64,000 nt of DNA from Tetragonia tetragonoides (lineage: Eukaryota > Streptophyta > Magnoliopsida > Caryophyllales > Aizoaceae). The stretch is from contig CM076154.1 in assembly GCA_038025085.1 (NCBI GenBank), forward strand, positions 36,684,501-36,748,500, written 5' to 3'. Positions 47,405 through 59,520 of this stretch are shown here, in pieces. Within the stretch, counting starts at the first letter, position 1, and the number at the start of each line of letters is the position of its first letter. The position numbers were made by a program, and so were the translations under genes. Below the pieces are notes generated by a model. That model searched no databases. It saw only the letters and a list, made by a program, of their open reading frames with translations, and was not told the origin of the DNA.

Positions 47405-48885
47405 CTTTTATAGTAGATAGGACTTGGGGGTAGGTTTGTGGAACTGGGTGGCGGGGATCCATGCTCGTTACCCAAAAATCGGGGATTAGCCTCCGATGTT
47501 CAGTAAGAGGCTCTTCAAGCCTACCAAGTACCCGATAATCTACCCCGGGGGCTTCCCATGTCCCCTAGGGGTGTCCCGTGCGATATCGTGCGAAATATCC
47601 ACCAACGTTCAGGGGCCTCAAGGGAGATCAAAACGTGGATTATAGCCTTCGTTTTCCGCTTACCGGGGCTTGAGTGTCTGCCCAAACTTTTATAGGGGGT
47701 CTATCATGACCCTAGAGAATCGTCGGTGCCCTTGGATGGTCATCCAGAACCCCGAACTTCGATATCACTCATGCCTTTGGTGTTACTAACTCTAATATCA
47801 TTGTCCCGTAAAACGCCCTTCCAAGCCTATTAGGAACCAGAAAAGAGACCCTAAAAGCCTCCCATGTCCCCTAGGGGTGTTCCGTGCGATGTGGTGGAAA
47901 AATATCCACCTTCGTTCCGGGGCCTCCCGAAAGCCCCAAAAACGTGGATTATAGCCTTCATTTTCGGCTTTCCGGGACCCGAGTATCATTTTTGCCCAAA
48001 AGTTTCCAGGAGGTCTATCATGACTCTAGAGGACCCTCGGTGCCCTGATTGGGTCATCCGAAATCCTGAACTTTGATATCACCCATGCATTTGGTGTTCC
48101 AGCTCTTACACTAGTGTCCCATAAAACGCCATTCCAAGCCTATCAGGAACTGCGTAAGCGACCCTAAGGGCCTCCCATGTTCCATAGGGGTGTTCCGTGC
48201 GATGTGGTGCAAATATATCCACCTTTCTTTCGGGGCCTCCCATAAGCCCAAAAAAGTTGGATTATAGGCTATAGCCTTCATTTTTGGCTTCCGGGGACCC
48301 AGGTGTCATTTTTGTCCAAAATTCTTTGGAGGGGGTCTATCATGACCCTAGAGGACCCTCGGGAGGGTTTTCCAAATCCCCGAACTTCGATATCACCCAT
48401 GCCTTAAGTGTTCTGGCCCTTGCATTGGTGTCCCTTAAAAACGCCCTTACAAGCCTATCAGGGACCCGATAACGGCCCCTAGAGCCTCTTGTATTCCCTA
48501 AGGCTGTCCCGCGCGATTGGTGCGAAAATATCTACCTACGTTTCGGGGCCTCCCGAATAAAGCTCAAAAGACGTTGATTATACCCTTTGATTTTCGGCTT
48601 CCTAAGGACCAATTTTCATTTTTGCCCAAACTTCTCCGGGTGATTTGTCGTCACCCTATAGGACCTCCGGTGCCTCAAGACGCTCATGCGGTTCCCCGAC
48701 CTTCAAATTTACCCATGGGAGTTGGGACATTGGACATAGGCGTTGGGATATGGAACATGGCGCTCGATGGGCGCTGGGACATGGGCCACCCTGATTTTGT
48801 TTCAATAAATTTTTGATGTACTTAGTTCATTTAGATCCATTGTCTACTATGATAATCTTTGATAGAAGAACTTTATAAGAGAATT
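47405..48885 (+). repeat. ~311-bp tandem array with truncated Helitron-like tail
   Basis: Four monomers anchored by CCCATG at 47555, 47861 and 48174 and its variant near 48488 (spacings 306, 313 and 314). The GGGACATTGGACATAGG-type boundary is at 48721-48785, followed by the shared tail ATTTTGTTTCAATAAATTTT. The tail is cut at about 48880, where the copia relic begins. The 5' edge (ACTTTTATAGTAGATAGGA near 47404) resembles plant Helitron starts but no clear TC terminus was assigned. Confidence 0.8.
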
Positions 48886-49260
48886 ACAAATATATGCCCT
48901 CCTTTGCAGCCTCTATCAATGCCATGTACTCTGCTTCTGTAGTAGACAATGTTACTGTAGGTTGCAAAGTCGCTTTCCAACTGATCACAAAACCGCTAAG
49001 AGTAAATACGTAACTAGTCATTGATCTCCTACTTTCAACATCTCCAGCATAATCTGAATCAGAATATTCAGCTACCAAACACTTTGTATCACTTCCATAG
49101 ATGAGACCAACCTCAAATGTTCCTCTCAGATAGCGAAAAATTCGCTTCATAGCTAACCAATGTTCATTGTCAGGATTAGTCATAAACCTGCTAACTTTAC
49201 TAACAACATGTGCCAGGTCGGGTCTAATGTAGACTGTAGACCATAGCATACATTAAACTA
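48884..49260 (-). pseudogene. Ty1/copia RNase H relic
   Basis: A minus-strand frame reads YIRPDLAHVVSKVSRFMTNP, then HWLAMKRIFRYLRGT, YSDSDYAGDVESRRSM and TVTLSTTEAEYMALIEAAKE. This is the RT end and RNase H region of copia polyproteins, the last segment before the 3' LTR. No LTRs, integrase or gag are near it. It abuts the truncated Helitron-like tail. Confidence 0.93.
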
Positions 49261-49705
49261 CCTATTGCACTAGAATGTAGTGCAAAGGTAAGAGACAAAT
49301 TTGCGTTTGCTGCACTTGTAGTACTTGGGTTTTGGGGTAGAATTATTCTAGTTGTTTGACAAGAAGTCAGATATCAGTTTTCAGTTCAATAATCAATAGG
49401 ACTCTGGAGTAATCATTATCATAGTCCCAGCATTGTTCTGTTTTCTTTTTCTTACAATATTTATATTTGTAAATGTCATATCAGTTCGGTAAATTTCCTA
49501 AAAACACAAAAGAAGTTAACAACCTAGTTGTTTAATCAAGGCAACTTACTTCACGTATGCCTTGAAAGCCAAGTAGCCAATGTATGGCGGTAACAAAAGT
49601 CATAAAGTACAAATCAAGTTAAATCTGTCCTCTCCTGCTGTTTCCTGTCCTTTGGTAAATAATCTTACAATACCAATATCACCGCCGCCTTTGAGAGGAG
49701 AGAGA
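49261..49705. other. Promoter of the ALKBH9-like gene
   Basis: No ORF. The last ~40 bases (GAGAGGAGAGAGA) are probably the 5' UTR. Sequence near 49260-49330 may be further copia remains. Confidence 0.4.
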
Positions 49706-52700
49706 ATGGCCGGAGATTTCGCCGGAATATCACCGGAATCATCGCCGGAGATTGAGAATCAATGGCTGACTCGCTTGAAGGACTTGGAATCTTCCCAGAT
49801 TTCCGAGCTCTTTGATGGGTTTTGCTCTGATTGTTTATCCCTTCTCAAATCTCGTCTTAGTCTTCTCACTAACGGTATGATTCACCTATCTCTTTTTCTG
49901 ATTTAAGTTTCATCTTCTATATATCCCTATAAGATTGATTAAATTCTATGAAGTTTACTTTTTTAAAAAAAAATTGAATTTGTTTAAGAAACATCTCAAG
50001 TGCGGAGAAACAATTTTTCATGCTAATAAGGACCTGCCTGTTATGGGTTTTTTTTTTTATTACCTATGGGGTTTGGTTTATTGGTTAGTAAAAAGATTGA
50101 ACCTTTCTTATATAAATTTGATCTACAGTGGGTTTAGCTTATTGTTGTTGTTGTTGTTGTTTGCAAAGTTATGGGATTTCTGAATTTTTGATTGCTTCTA
50201 TACACAATTTAAGTTATTGAGGAGGTTATATTTTACTGTTAGGAAAATATTGGAAGTTGATTTCTTGAATATATTTATTTTTCCAATATGGTGATTTAGG
50301 TCAGAAATCAGAATCTTTTGATTTTGTTTATCTTTATATATATAAGCACATGTTCATATATTGATTCAATGTCCTAATCTCTGCATATACAATAAAATAC
50401 CCAATTATCAAAAAAAAAAAATCTCTGCATATACAACTTTTACACAGTTGGATTAGGAAAAGCTTCAGTCTTGTAAATTTACAAAGGGAAACATGTATGA
50501 TGAATTCGGACCTTGTGTTTCTGGCTCAGTTTAGTACTTTAGTTAGCATGATTCTGTAGTCTAGTAAAACTTGTCGAAATTTAAGCTGAGGCTTTTATGC
50601 CATTCCAATGTGTATATGTGTGATTCGTTACATGAATTCCACCAACGATGAGGGAAACCATCAACCTGGTGTACAAAGTTCCTGCCTATGGCTCAGTTCA
50701 GTTAGATTTACGCAGCTTTCTTCCTTTATGCTGACTGGCTATTTCCGCCAGTCCCTAGATTGGGAATAGCCTGTGAACTTCCACTTTAATCATTCTCCCA
50801 TTGCTAACTGCATAGTGCTTCAGAATCAATAGGAGAACTCAGGAAAACTGATAGCTTGTCAGTCATCATAGCAGGCATCACCTTAGGATTATATTGGAGA
50901 GGGTTGCTTGATACCTCCTAGTGCATATTAAGTTAGCGACTCTCTAATTTCAATCACATAAAGATGAAATTCAATGGTGACTGGTTGACAAGTGCACATC
51001 TGTAAAATTGTTGTCTTATGTGTTTACTGTCTACAATATGTTCATAGTTTATTCATATATGTACTCGCTCATTTATTCCCTTCTCAATTTTATGCTTCCT
51101 ATCTAGTGTAAGATAAAGCATTCCTAGGTTTTGGAGTATTTAATCTGGGTACTTGGGATTTGCAGGAAAGCATATTGGTGAATCTAGCATAGTTGATATA
51201 TCAAGTTTTTCTTCATCTAAATCAAGCACTGTATCATCCCCAGCTAGTGTTAATCAGCAACATAATGTTCATGAGAACACTAATAGCAAAGGATCTGCCA
51301 ACTCGAGGAGGCTAGACAAAAATACTGATAACTTATCTCCTTCACCAGTAACTAGCAAGCCTCAAGCGCGTGATCTTTTTGTATTCTGGCCGAACTTCAA
51401 GTAATGGAAACCAGGGGCCTACTTCAACTGCCAGTAATGGATTGTCAGAAGAGGAACGCCGCAGGTATTCACAGGTTGGGAGGAAAAAGAATTTCATTCA
51501 ATATGAGAGGGTTAGTGGGAAAGAGATAAATGTCCTTCAAGGATTGGAGCTTCACACAGGGGTTTTTAGTACTGAAGAACAGAAAAAGATTGTTGAATCG
51601 GTTTACAACTTCCAGAAGATGGGACGTAAAGGACAACTTATGGGTATGTTTGTGAAACTCTTTTGTTCAGAAGCACAATTTAGATACGTGTGTTTGGCAC
51701 CAATTATTAATTTTTTGTTTGTTTATGTTGGAATATCTACAGTTGCGTACATATTCAGAACCAAAGAAGTGGATGCGTGGGAAAGGCCGTGTTACCATTC
51801 AATTCGGTTGTTGTTACAATTACGCTGTGGTAATGATTGAAATCCCCTTCGTTTTAATCATTAAAGAAGTTCTATGTTTTTTACTTTAATACTTATGTTT
51901 CTTGTTTTAGCCTCTAATATCTGAATGAACTATCAGGACAAGGATGGGAATCCTCCTGGGATAATTAGGGATGAAGAGGTTGATCCCTTGCCTCCTGTAT
52001 TCAAACAAATGATTAGCCAGATGGGGCGTTGGCATGTCTTGCCCTCAACGTGTGTTCCCAACAGTTGCATAGTGAATATTTATGATGAAGGCGATTGCAT
52101 CCCTCCCCACATCGATCACCATGACTTTCTCCGGCCATTTTGCACCGTCTCATTCTTGACTGAGTGCAACATTATGTTTGGTACAAATCTGAAGGTCTCA
52201 GGCCCTGGGGAGTTCTCTGGTCCAGTTTCCATTCCTCTTCCAGTTGGGTATGTCAAACTAATTTTTGGTTAATTTCGTTGTACTGGTTGCTTTTTTGGTG
52301 AATATTTGATAGTAAAATTGTCTTAAATTTGGTAAATGGCCTAATTTGGAAAAACTATCTTAATCATAACTTGAACAGCGTACCATCATTTATCAGTCTC
52401 TTCATCCTACTACTTATCGTAACATTGTGATTTATTTAAACCTTGCAGATCTGTTCTTGTTCTGAAGGGTAATGGCGCAGATATTGCTAAACATTGTGTT
52501 CCTGCTGTCCCAGCTAAAAGGTTCAGTGATTAACTCTTGCTGATTTTGAAGCTACTCTAGTGCTAGTTTTTCAATAATGCTTCTTTATATGACCTTGTTT
52601 CTCATCTTGCATGTTTTCAGGATATCAGTCACATTTAGGAGGATGGACGACAGCAAAATTCCATACAGTTTCTCGCCTGATCCAGAGTTGCTGAATTTAA

Positions 52701-52906
52701 AGCTTCTTCAACCTTCGTCAGCCAAAGTAGGTGTGGCAACTCAATATCCACAAGAAGCTAAAATCAACGGGAAATCTCAAAATTTGAATGAGAAGAAAGC
52801 AGTCGACAATGCATTCGTACTGCAGAATAACGAATTCCCTGCACTTGGCCTGCAGAATACTAACGATTTTCCCCCACTTGGCGGCTCAAAATTGCGAAGC
52901 AGATAA
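49706..52906 (+). CDS. ALKBH9-type 2-oxoglutarate/Fe(II) RNA N6-methyladenosine demethylase, with a frame break
   Basis: Exons: 49706-49874, 51166-51643, 51759-51829, 51937-52247, 52449-52520 and 52621-52906, about 461 aa if one extra base is ignored. The N-terminal region is low in conservation. The family core runs from SQVGRKKNFIQYERVSGKEI through GLELHTGVFSTEEQKKIV, KKWMRGKGRVTIQFGCCYNY and VNIYDEGDCIPPHIDHHDFL (the HxD iron ligands, His codon 52108, Asp codon 52114), then GPGEFSGPVSIPLPVG, and AKHCVPAVPAKR (third iron ligand, His 52492). Plant ALKBH9/10 proteins remove m6A from RNA. Within exon 2 the frame must change by one base near the T-run at 51377-51381, otherwise a stop follows at 51403. 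At the next junction the donor and the acceptor that would keep RTYSEP are out of phase; the acceptor at 51758 restores frame and loses about five residues. Confidence 0.8.
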
Positions 52907-53609
52907 TTCTGTCTTTGATCTGTAGAGTGTAGACCTGTGTAGCAAAGTTCTTTGCTCTTTATTTCACTTTTTTTTTTCTCATTCTTTCTCCAAGTGTTGT
53001 ATGTACAATTATCAATAATTTTTAGTGAAAGTATAAAGTATTCATCCATTTTTGTATCCAAGCTAATTCTTTCTACATGTAATATATCACATTGTCACAA
53101 CTCATAATTACAACTTTACAAGTGATTCAGTTAACTTTGTTGTCTTGCTAGTTGCTTCAGTACTTCTTCGGAACTGTTAACCAATCCACTGTGTGGATAA
53201 TCGTAGTACTAGGCAAACAAAGTTTTGATGGAGTAACGAACAGCAGTTTATAAACACAATTGTGCAACACATCTGAAATCTTCAGACTACACAGAATTAG
53301 AAGTTGAAATCCTGATGAGAACAGGCAACCTTGGCTCTTGGGGTTGAAGAAGTTAACGGCATATATACAACATACATATGCAGATATGCTCCTGGGTTGC
53401 TCTTTTCCAACCAGTCTAACGAACTTTTGATTATGATTTGTGGGGATGGACTTCCTTAAGAAGAATCATGGAGTAATGAGAATGAGGCGGATGTGCATTC
53501 CCTGCTTTACATACCCAAAAACTCGAATGCGGCCGTCTCAAGGTGAGGCGCTATCCTATACCACATTTAGGATGTTCCTTTCTTAACAACTGATCATAAG
53601 TCATAACCT
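52907..53609. other. ALKBH9-like 3' UTR and intergenic
   Basis: T-rich 3' flank after the stop at 52906, then AT-rich DNA. No gene was recognised. Confidence 0.4.
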
Positions 53610-55267
53610 ACCCCGGGGGCCTCCCATGTCCTATAGAGTTATCCCGTGCGATGTGGTGTAAAAATATCCACCTTCGTTCTGCGGCCTCCTGGAAGCTCAA
53701 AAAACGTGGATTATAGCATTCGTTTTCGGCTTCCCGGGCTCGGGTGTCATTTTTTCCCAAACTTATCCGGAGGGTCTATCATGACCCTAAAGGATCCTAA
53801 GTACTCCGGGAGGGTCATCCGGATCCCCGAACTTCGATATCATCCTTACCTTTGGTGTTCCGACTCTTACACTAGTATCCTGTAAAACGCCCTACCAAAC
53901 CTATCAGGGACCAGATAAGCAACCTCGGGGGCCCCCCATGTCCCCTATGGGTGTTCCTTGCGATGTGGTGCGAAAATATCCACCTTCGTTTTGGCGCCTC
54001 CCGAAAGCCCAAAAACGTGGATTATAGCCTTCGTTTTTGGCTTCTCGGGGCCCGAATGTCATTTTTGCCCAAACTTCTCCGCGGGGTCTATCATGACCCT
54101 AGAGGACCCTCGGTGCCGCGGAGGGTCATCCAGATCCCAAAACTTCGATATCACTCATGCCTTTGGTGTTCCATCTCCTTAAACATTGTCTCGTAAAACG
54201 CCATTCCAAGCCTATCAGGGATCGGATAAGCGACCCCGAGGGCCTCCCATGTCCCCTAGGCGTGTTTCGTGCAATGTGGTGCAAAAATATCCATCTTCGT
54301 TACGGGGCCTCCCGGAAGCCTAAAAAAGTGGATTATAGCCTTATTTTCGGCTTCCGGGGGCCCGGGTGTCATTTTTTCCCGGACTTCTCTGGAGGGTCTA
54401 TCATGACCCTATAGGACCCTCAGTGTCCCGGGAGGGTCATCCAGATCCCCGAACTTCGATATCACCCATGCATTCGGGGTGCCGACCTTTACATTGGTGT
54501 CCCATATAAACACCCTTACAAGCTTATCAGGGACCCGATAACGGACCCGGGGGCCTCCTACGTTCCCTAAGGGTGTTTCGCGCGATGTGGTGCGAAAATA
54601 TACACTTTCATTTTGGGGCCTCCCGGAAGCCCAAAAACGTGGATTATAGCCTTTGGTTTTCTGCTTCCTGGGACCCAGTTTTCATTTTTGCCCAAACTTT
54701 TTCGGAGGGTCTATCGTCACCCTAGAGGACCTCCATTGCCTTGGGACGGTCATCCGGGTCAATGAACTCCGATTTCACCTATGGGACATGAGACATGGAT
54801 GCTGAAATGGCGCTCACTGGGTGCTAGGACATGGGAGATGTGACATGGGTCACCCAAATTTTGTTACAATAAATTTTTGATGTACTTAGTTCATTTCGAT
54901 CAATTGTCTACTATGATTATAGCTTGGTAGAAGACATGTATAACAGAGTATTCTCAAGTTTGTTAATAGAAGGCTAACAATCGTTTCCTAAGCACTTGGT
55001 TAAATATAGATCACAGTTTACACTTTACAGTATGACTAATCATAATAAGTAGAACTATAATACAACAAACAAGGTCATTTAGGGCCTAGGGTGATACCTC
55101 TAATTTTTATAGAGGCACCACAAGCCAATGAATGACATTTTTTTTTTTTTTTTTACAACAAAATTAGAAGCAAGACAACCCATAAAAAACACATTATATT
55201 AAAAAAAAAAAAAAAAAACAGAAAAAGAGTTAACACATCCTATGCATCGCACTGACATGTATACCAG
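53610..55267 (+). mobile_element. Helitron-like element with ~311-bp tandem array, second copy
   Basis: About four monomers, anchored by CCCATG at 53623, 53935 and 54246 and its variant near 54557 (spacings 312, 311 and 311). A GGGACATGAGACATGG boundary follows at about 54782-54850, and then the same ~400-bp tail as 42166-42560, including GATGTACTTAGTTCATTTCG and a poly(A)/poly(T)-rich segment. The end is decayed: ATCCTATGCATCGCACTGACATG replaces the perfect hairpin and CCAG replaces CTAG at 55264-55267. It is therefore an older or degenerate copy of the same element. Confidence 0.75.
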
Positions 55268-55383
55268 TTGTGATTTGTGACGCCAAAAAGCCTTAAAAAC
55301 ACCATGAAACTTGCTATGAGGTTCTTATTAGTTTGATGATTGACTCATACAATTAATAAAAGAAACAGCTGCATAGCAAGCAA

Positions 55384-55456
55384 GCGCTCGTGGCCTAATG
55401 GATAAGGCATTTGACTTCTAATCAAAGGATTGTGGGTTCGAGTCCCACCGAGCGTG
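55384..55456 (+). tRNA. tRNA-Arg (anticodon UCU)
   Basis: A complete 73-nt cloverleaf. The acceptor stem is GCGCTCG with CGAGCGT (first pair a G:U wobble). The D arm is GCC-TAATGGATAA-GGC. The anticodon stem is TTTGA with TCAAA around the loop CTTCTAA, so the anticodon is TCT, reading AGA. The variable region is GGATT-length and the T arm is GTGGG-TTCGAGT-CCCAC. A T-run (GATTTTTTTATT) right after the gene is a polymerase III terminator. No intron. Confidence 0.97.
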
Positions 55457-55638
55457 TATGATTTTTTTATTAAACAATTATTTGAAAACAATCAAACCAT
55501 TTGCTTATCTATTATTCATTTTTTACAAGACATTTAATTACATAAATAGAGTGTAAATGTGAAATATTATGGATCCCCTGAATATTAGGATTTGTGAAGA
55601 GCTAAACAATATATTGAACAACTACACATAGAAGCCTG

Positions 55639-56046
55639 CTAGTTTGAAGAATTCTTAGATTGGGCATAAGACTTCTCCCAATTGCGTCCGTCAAAACAAC
55701 GAATCTCAACATGGGTCAAAGTGCCAGGATCAATACAAGCAAGGTTGATAGAGAAACCATCAGGATTAGTGCGAGAAGTGTAGAATGAGGTGATGCCACA
55801 GACATTGCAGAAAGTGTGCTTAGCAGTATGTGTTCCAAAGGTGTAGGTGGTGATGTTCGATTCTCCGGACAGCACCTCAAACGTCTCCGGTGGGACGGAA
55901 AAGGTGACGTTGCCTCTCTTAGAGCATATGGAACAGTTGCATCTCCATGCCACCACGCTCTTTGGTGCTTTCGCTCTCCATCTCACCTTCCCACAGTGGC
56001 ATCCTCCGTTGTGGGTTACCAATCCAGTGTCTGAATCTGATTCCAT
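55639..56046 (-). CDS. GFA/CENP-V-like zinc protein
   Basis: A single exon of 135 aa. Zinc-binding cysteines are C16/C18 (GGCHCGKVRW), C36/C38/C41 (RCNCSIC) and C80/C83 (FCNVCG), the pattern of the glutathione-dependent formaldehyde-activating (GFA) fold. The end reads DPGTLTHVEIRCFDGRNWEK. Plant proteins of this type are annotated as centromere protein V-like or GFA-family. Bacterial Gfa condenses glutathione and formaldehyde, but the plant substrate is unknown. The tRNA gene lies about 180 bp downstream of its stop, on the opposite strand. Confidence 0.92.
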   Translation of the reverse strand: MESDSDTGLVTHNGGCHCGKVRWRAKAPKSVVAWRCNCSICSKRGNVTFSVPPETFEVLSGESNITTYTFGTHTAKHTFCNVCGITSFYTSRTNPDGFSINLACIDPGTLTHVEIRCFDGRNWEKSYAQSKNSSN

Positions 56047-56356
56047 GACTTACAGAAGGTTTGGGTGCTCTGTCTGAATCGCACTAGGGGAGATTTATAC
56101 AATAGAAACTTCTCGTAAAATACCTGTCTGTAATAGCGTATCACACCACAGAAACAGATCATAAATATTGTTGCACTCAACTAATGCCAGAAGTAAGGTC
56201 ACAAAAAACCCAGTGCATATTAAAACTCTTCTATGCTAATGTGTCGGTGACGGTGCACATGTCTTAGTCCTTACCTAATATTTTTTTTTTTTCTTTTGAT
56301 CTTCCACGATTTTATTTTTTAAAATATTTTTCCCATTTTTTTTTTTTTTATTGTTT

Positions 56357-56672
56357 TTAGGGGTCATTTGGTTGGGGTAATGATTAAAGGGGTAATGGAA
56401 CGAATTTATAAGCTAAAATAGATGGTATGTAAGATAGTGGGGGTTAGGCTTTGTGAGAATGAGGGTAATAATTACCTTCAATTGGAGCATAATTGAAACC
56501 CATCTCCCCCAAGGGTAATGAAATAATCCCTTCCCCCCCTCCCCCATTTTCCTTCATTTTCTCCATTATGCCCCCTTAATTATTACCCTCATCACCACTT
56601 CACCTTCCTATTTTAGCCTAAAAATTTATTCCATTACTCCTTAATCATTACCCCCAACTAAACGGTCCCTTA
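56357..56672. mobile_element. Foldback/TIR MITE, copy 1 (TTA target duplication)
   Basis: 310 bp (56360-56669) with long imperfect terminal inverted repeats: GGGGTCATTTGGTTGGGG at the left and ...CCCCCAACTAAACGGTCCC at the right, plus GTAATGATTAAAGGGGTAAT inside the arm. TTA flanks both ends (56357-56359, 56670-56672), as in Tourist/PIF-Harbinger MITEs. A second copy lies at 60256-60546. No protein coded. Confidence 0.85.
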
Positions 56673-57280
56673 AAGATATTTCATTGTTTTTTTTATTTTA
56701 TCGAAGGGCAATGTTATTGTTAGTCCATAAAAACCTATTGTCGTGATACTTTAGGTCATAAACTCCATAAAAGAGTTAGCCTTTTGATATTAGAATTGAC
56801 AATAACATCACCCAAATCATATATAGTATTAACATTGAAATCTTATCATAATCACTCATCACGATTGAAAATACGGTAATTACCATTTCTTCTCCACATA
56901 AAAGAACAATTCTTAAATTTGGTTATAATAATAATGATGATGATGATGATGATATTAATGATAATAAAGGAAAAAATAAAGAAAAGGAAAAAAGAAAAGC
57001 AAAGTTGTTGCAGGAACAACAAACAAAAATAACCACCATTTAAGATTAGGTTATAAATATTAGCTCAACAAGCCCTCAAATCCATGTCAATTTTCTAAAG
57101 TAATCATAATAATTCAGTTTGGACTTGTCATTTTATATTTATTAAACATAAAACTCAATATCTCCAGATAAAAGTTACCAATAATGTAGTCCATATACTC
57201 ATATTGCTTTATAAGTTTTGTTGTTTGGGTTTATATATTATTATTTTTATTCTTATTTATAAATTTCGTTATTAAGTTTA

Positions 57281-57283
<3 letters not shown>
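56673..57283. other. AT-rich DNA, no gene
   Basis: Contains a short (GAT)n run at about 56936-56955 and poly(A) runs, with nothing else recognisable. Confidence 0.4.

Positions 57284-57354
<71 letters not shown>
57284..57354. repeat. (TA)n microsatellite
   Basis: An uninterrupted TA dinucleotide run of about 70 bp after AGTT and before CAACAAAAT. It is expected to be length-variable and prone to assembly error. Confidence 0.97.
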
Positions 57355-57356
<2 letters not shown>

Positions 57357-59520
57357 ACAAAATAATTAATACATATCCCTCACATTTATATTTTATTAGG
57401 TCAATGCTCGGCTGTGACAAAAGTGCTAAGTACTCCTACTTTAATTGCACCTATACAACAAATATTATGAATATCTTACATCGTCATTACAGTAGCTATC
57501 TTTCATAAAAATATCAAATAGATGTATATTTCACTATCAAAACAAAGAATTTAAGATGCTTCTAGGTTCGTTTTGATAAGCAGAAATTACAAGATAAAAA
57601 CGTGAAACAAATCGATAAAATATGGATTTGCCATAAGAGTGCTAGATGCTATAAGTAATTCATTTGGATTTTAGATTGGACTTTTACCTAAAAAAGTTAT
57701 GATATGTTGTGTTATATTATCATGTTAAAACACAAGTGAGCAAAAGTCCAAACAAACCCATATCTAAAAGTTTCAAAATCTGGACTAAAGCATAAACAAA
57801 AAGATAGAAAATAAATGTGTACAAGAATACATATGAATACCCCGCAAATCATTAACCGATGGTAGAACATGAACAATCTTCCATGTTTTGAACTCGGTTT
57901 GGAGCGATTGTTGGGAATTCGGACGGTACCGGCAGAAAATGTGACCTTTCAACCCTTTTAATTTGATAGCACAAGTAAACCAGACTGATATGATATTTCT
58001 AGTTGCGGACGTTAAACAAAGCCGAGAGGAATTAGAAAGATGAAACGTCCAAATCTATCAAACTGAGATCAAAAGATGACAAGGGTTTCTTAGAGTTGTA
58101 CAAGGAGTTAAATTTATAGTCAACAAATGTCATTTCCTGTGGACTTTGCAACAAAGGCTTTGGAACGCATAATCCAGGATGTTCTTATTGAAAATGATAC
58201 GCTACGAACAACCATATATTTTTGACACTACAATTGTTCTTCGCTGGCACAACCCTATAAAATCTATGACAACCCCTATGCATGATCATATCCCCGACAA
58301 AAGCGAGAATGAATGTAGAATTGATTATACAACTTTATGGAGGTTCCCAACATAATTCAACATAATTGGGTTGGAAATAATCAAATTCAAACTCCTTTAT
58401 TTTCATCGGCTACTTTGGGATCTACCTGTGCCAACGTGATGTTAGCATTTCGAGCAACTCTGATCAATGTCATGTCTCAACTTGCGCGCTATGTTAGGAG
58501 CTAGTATTGATGAAGTTGAACGGGTGGTGAGAACTTATCCAAGAATTGGCGGAGAGTTTCTCAATCATAACGAGGTCCGGGAAGGTTACACGACTTGACT
58601 TTCTTTAAACATCTGATTGTGGTGTGCGTCAATATATAATATGCAATGTAAATTGAACAACATCTGGTGCAAAAGATGCTTGAGAATATAAATTCTTTGC
58701 AAAATAAGCGAGTTGTTATTTTAGATTTTCTTTTAAGGAAGAGACAAATGATGTCATTGACTCAGATGCGATATATATATATACCAAAAATTTATATTAT
58801 GAGAGAGATCGAATTAGGATTCATGATCCAATGTTCGTCCCAACGACATCAAAGCATGTTTCCGAAGGACGTATACCCAAGGTAATAACCCGAGAATACG
58901 CGTGGTACGAATCTCAACAACGCATTGGTGTAAAAGTGAATTGTTTTTTACAACATTGTTTGCAATATCATCAAATGTATTTCAAATAAATTCATCTACA
59001 ACTCTACAAGCACTCGGACGACTTTACCTTTATGATAAATACAATGTGCTTGATAATCAACTACAGAACATCAATGAGGTAAATCAAGTAGCACAGTTCT
59101 TGTAGTTAATGGAGTTTAGGATACTCATCATATATACCACGCCATATATATCTCATATATTTTGCTTTAATATATGATTGTTTATAAATTCTTATAGGGT
59201 AAAAAGTAGTTATGTCAAGTGTATTCCACTTCTATTTATAATTATATAGTGTGAAAGTAGGGACTTAGTTTAGTCCATTAATGCACGTTGTTCTGATAGC
59301 TTTTATAGTTATAACGCTCCAAAGTTGTAATTCCCACACACTTCTGAATATTGGAACATATGCATATAGCATTTCTTTTTGAGATGAGCAAATAATATTG
59401 TTGAATTAGCTGATTCATATTTCTAATGTTCCTTAAAAAAAAAACGATGATGCCAACAACATACCACATTTATTTGGTAAACGGACCCTATCGATGCATT
59501 AACTAGTTTAGATTCACAGA
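57355..59520. other. Degenerate sequence, possible transposase relic
   Basis: No intact gene. Near 58138-58190 one frame reads CGLCNKGFGTHNPGC, a C-x2-C-x6-H-x3-C zinc-knuckle-like motif. It loosely resembles the end of MULE or FAR1-type proteins. Surrounding frames are broken and no catalytic motif is visible, so the match is weak. The rest is AT-rich. Confidence 0.2.

Noticed and set aside
47798..54414. Recurrent open frames of 60-100 codons in both strands of the ~311-bp arrays
   Set aside because: They follow from the repeated monomer. Frames shift between monomers, stops differ, and no homology or codon bias was seen.
58138..58250. PIF1-like Helitron helicase fragment (reading TKALERIIQDVL)
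   Set aside because: Only a few residues resemble the helicase. No Walker A/B motif is nearby, and the zinc-knuckle reading in another frame is at least as good.
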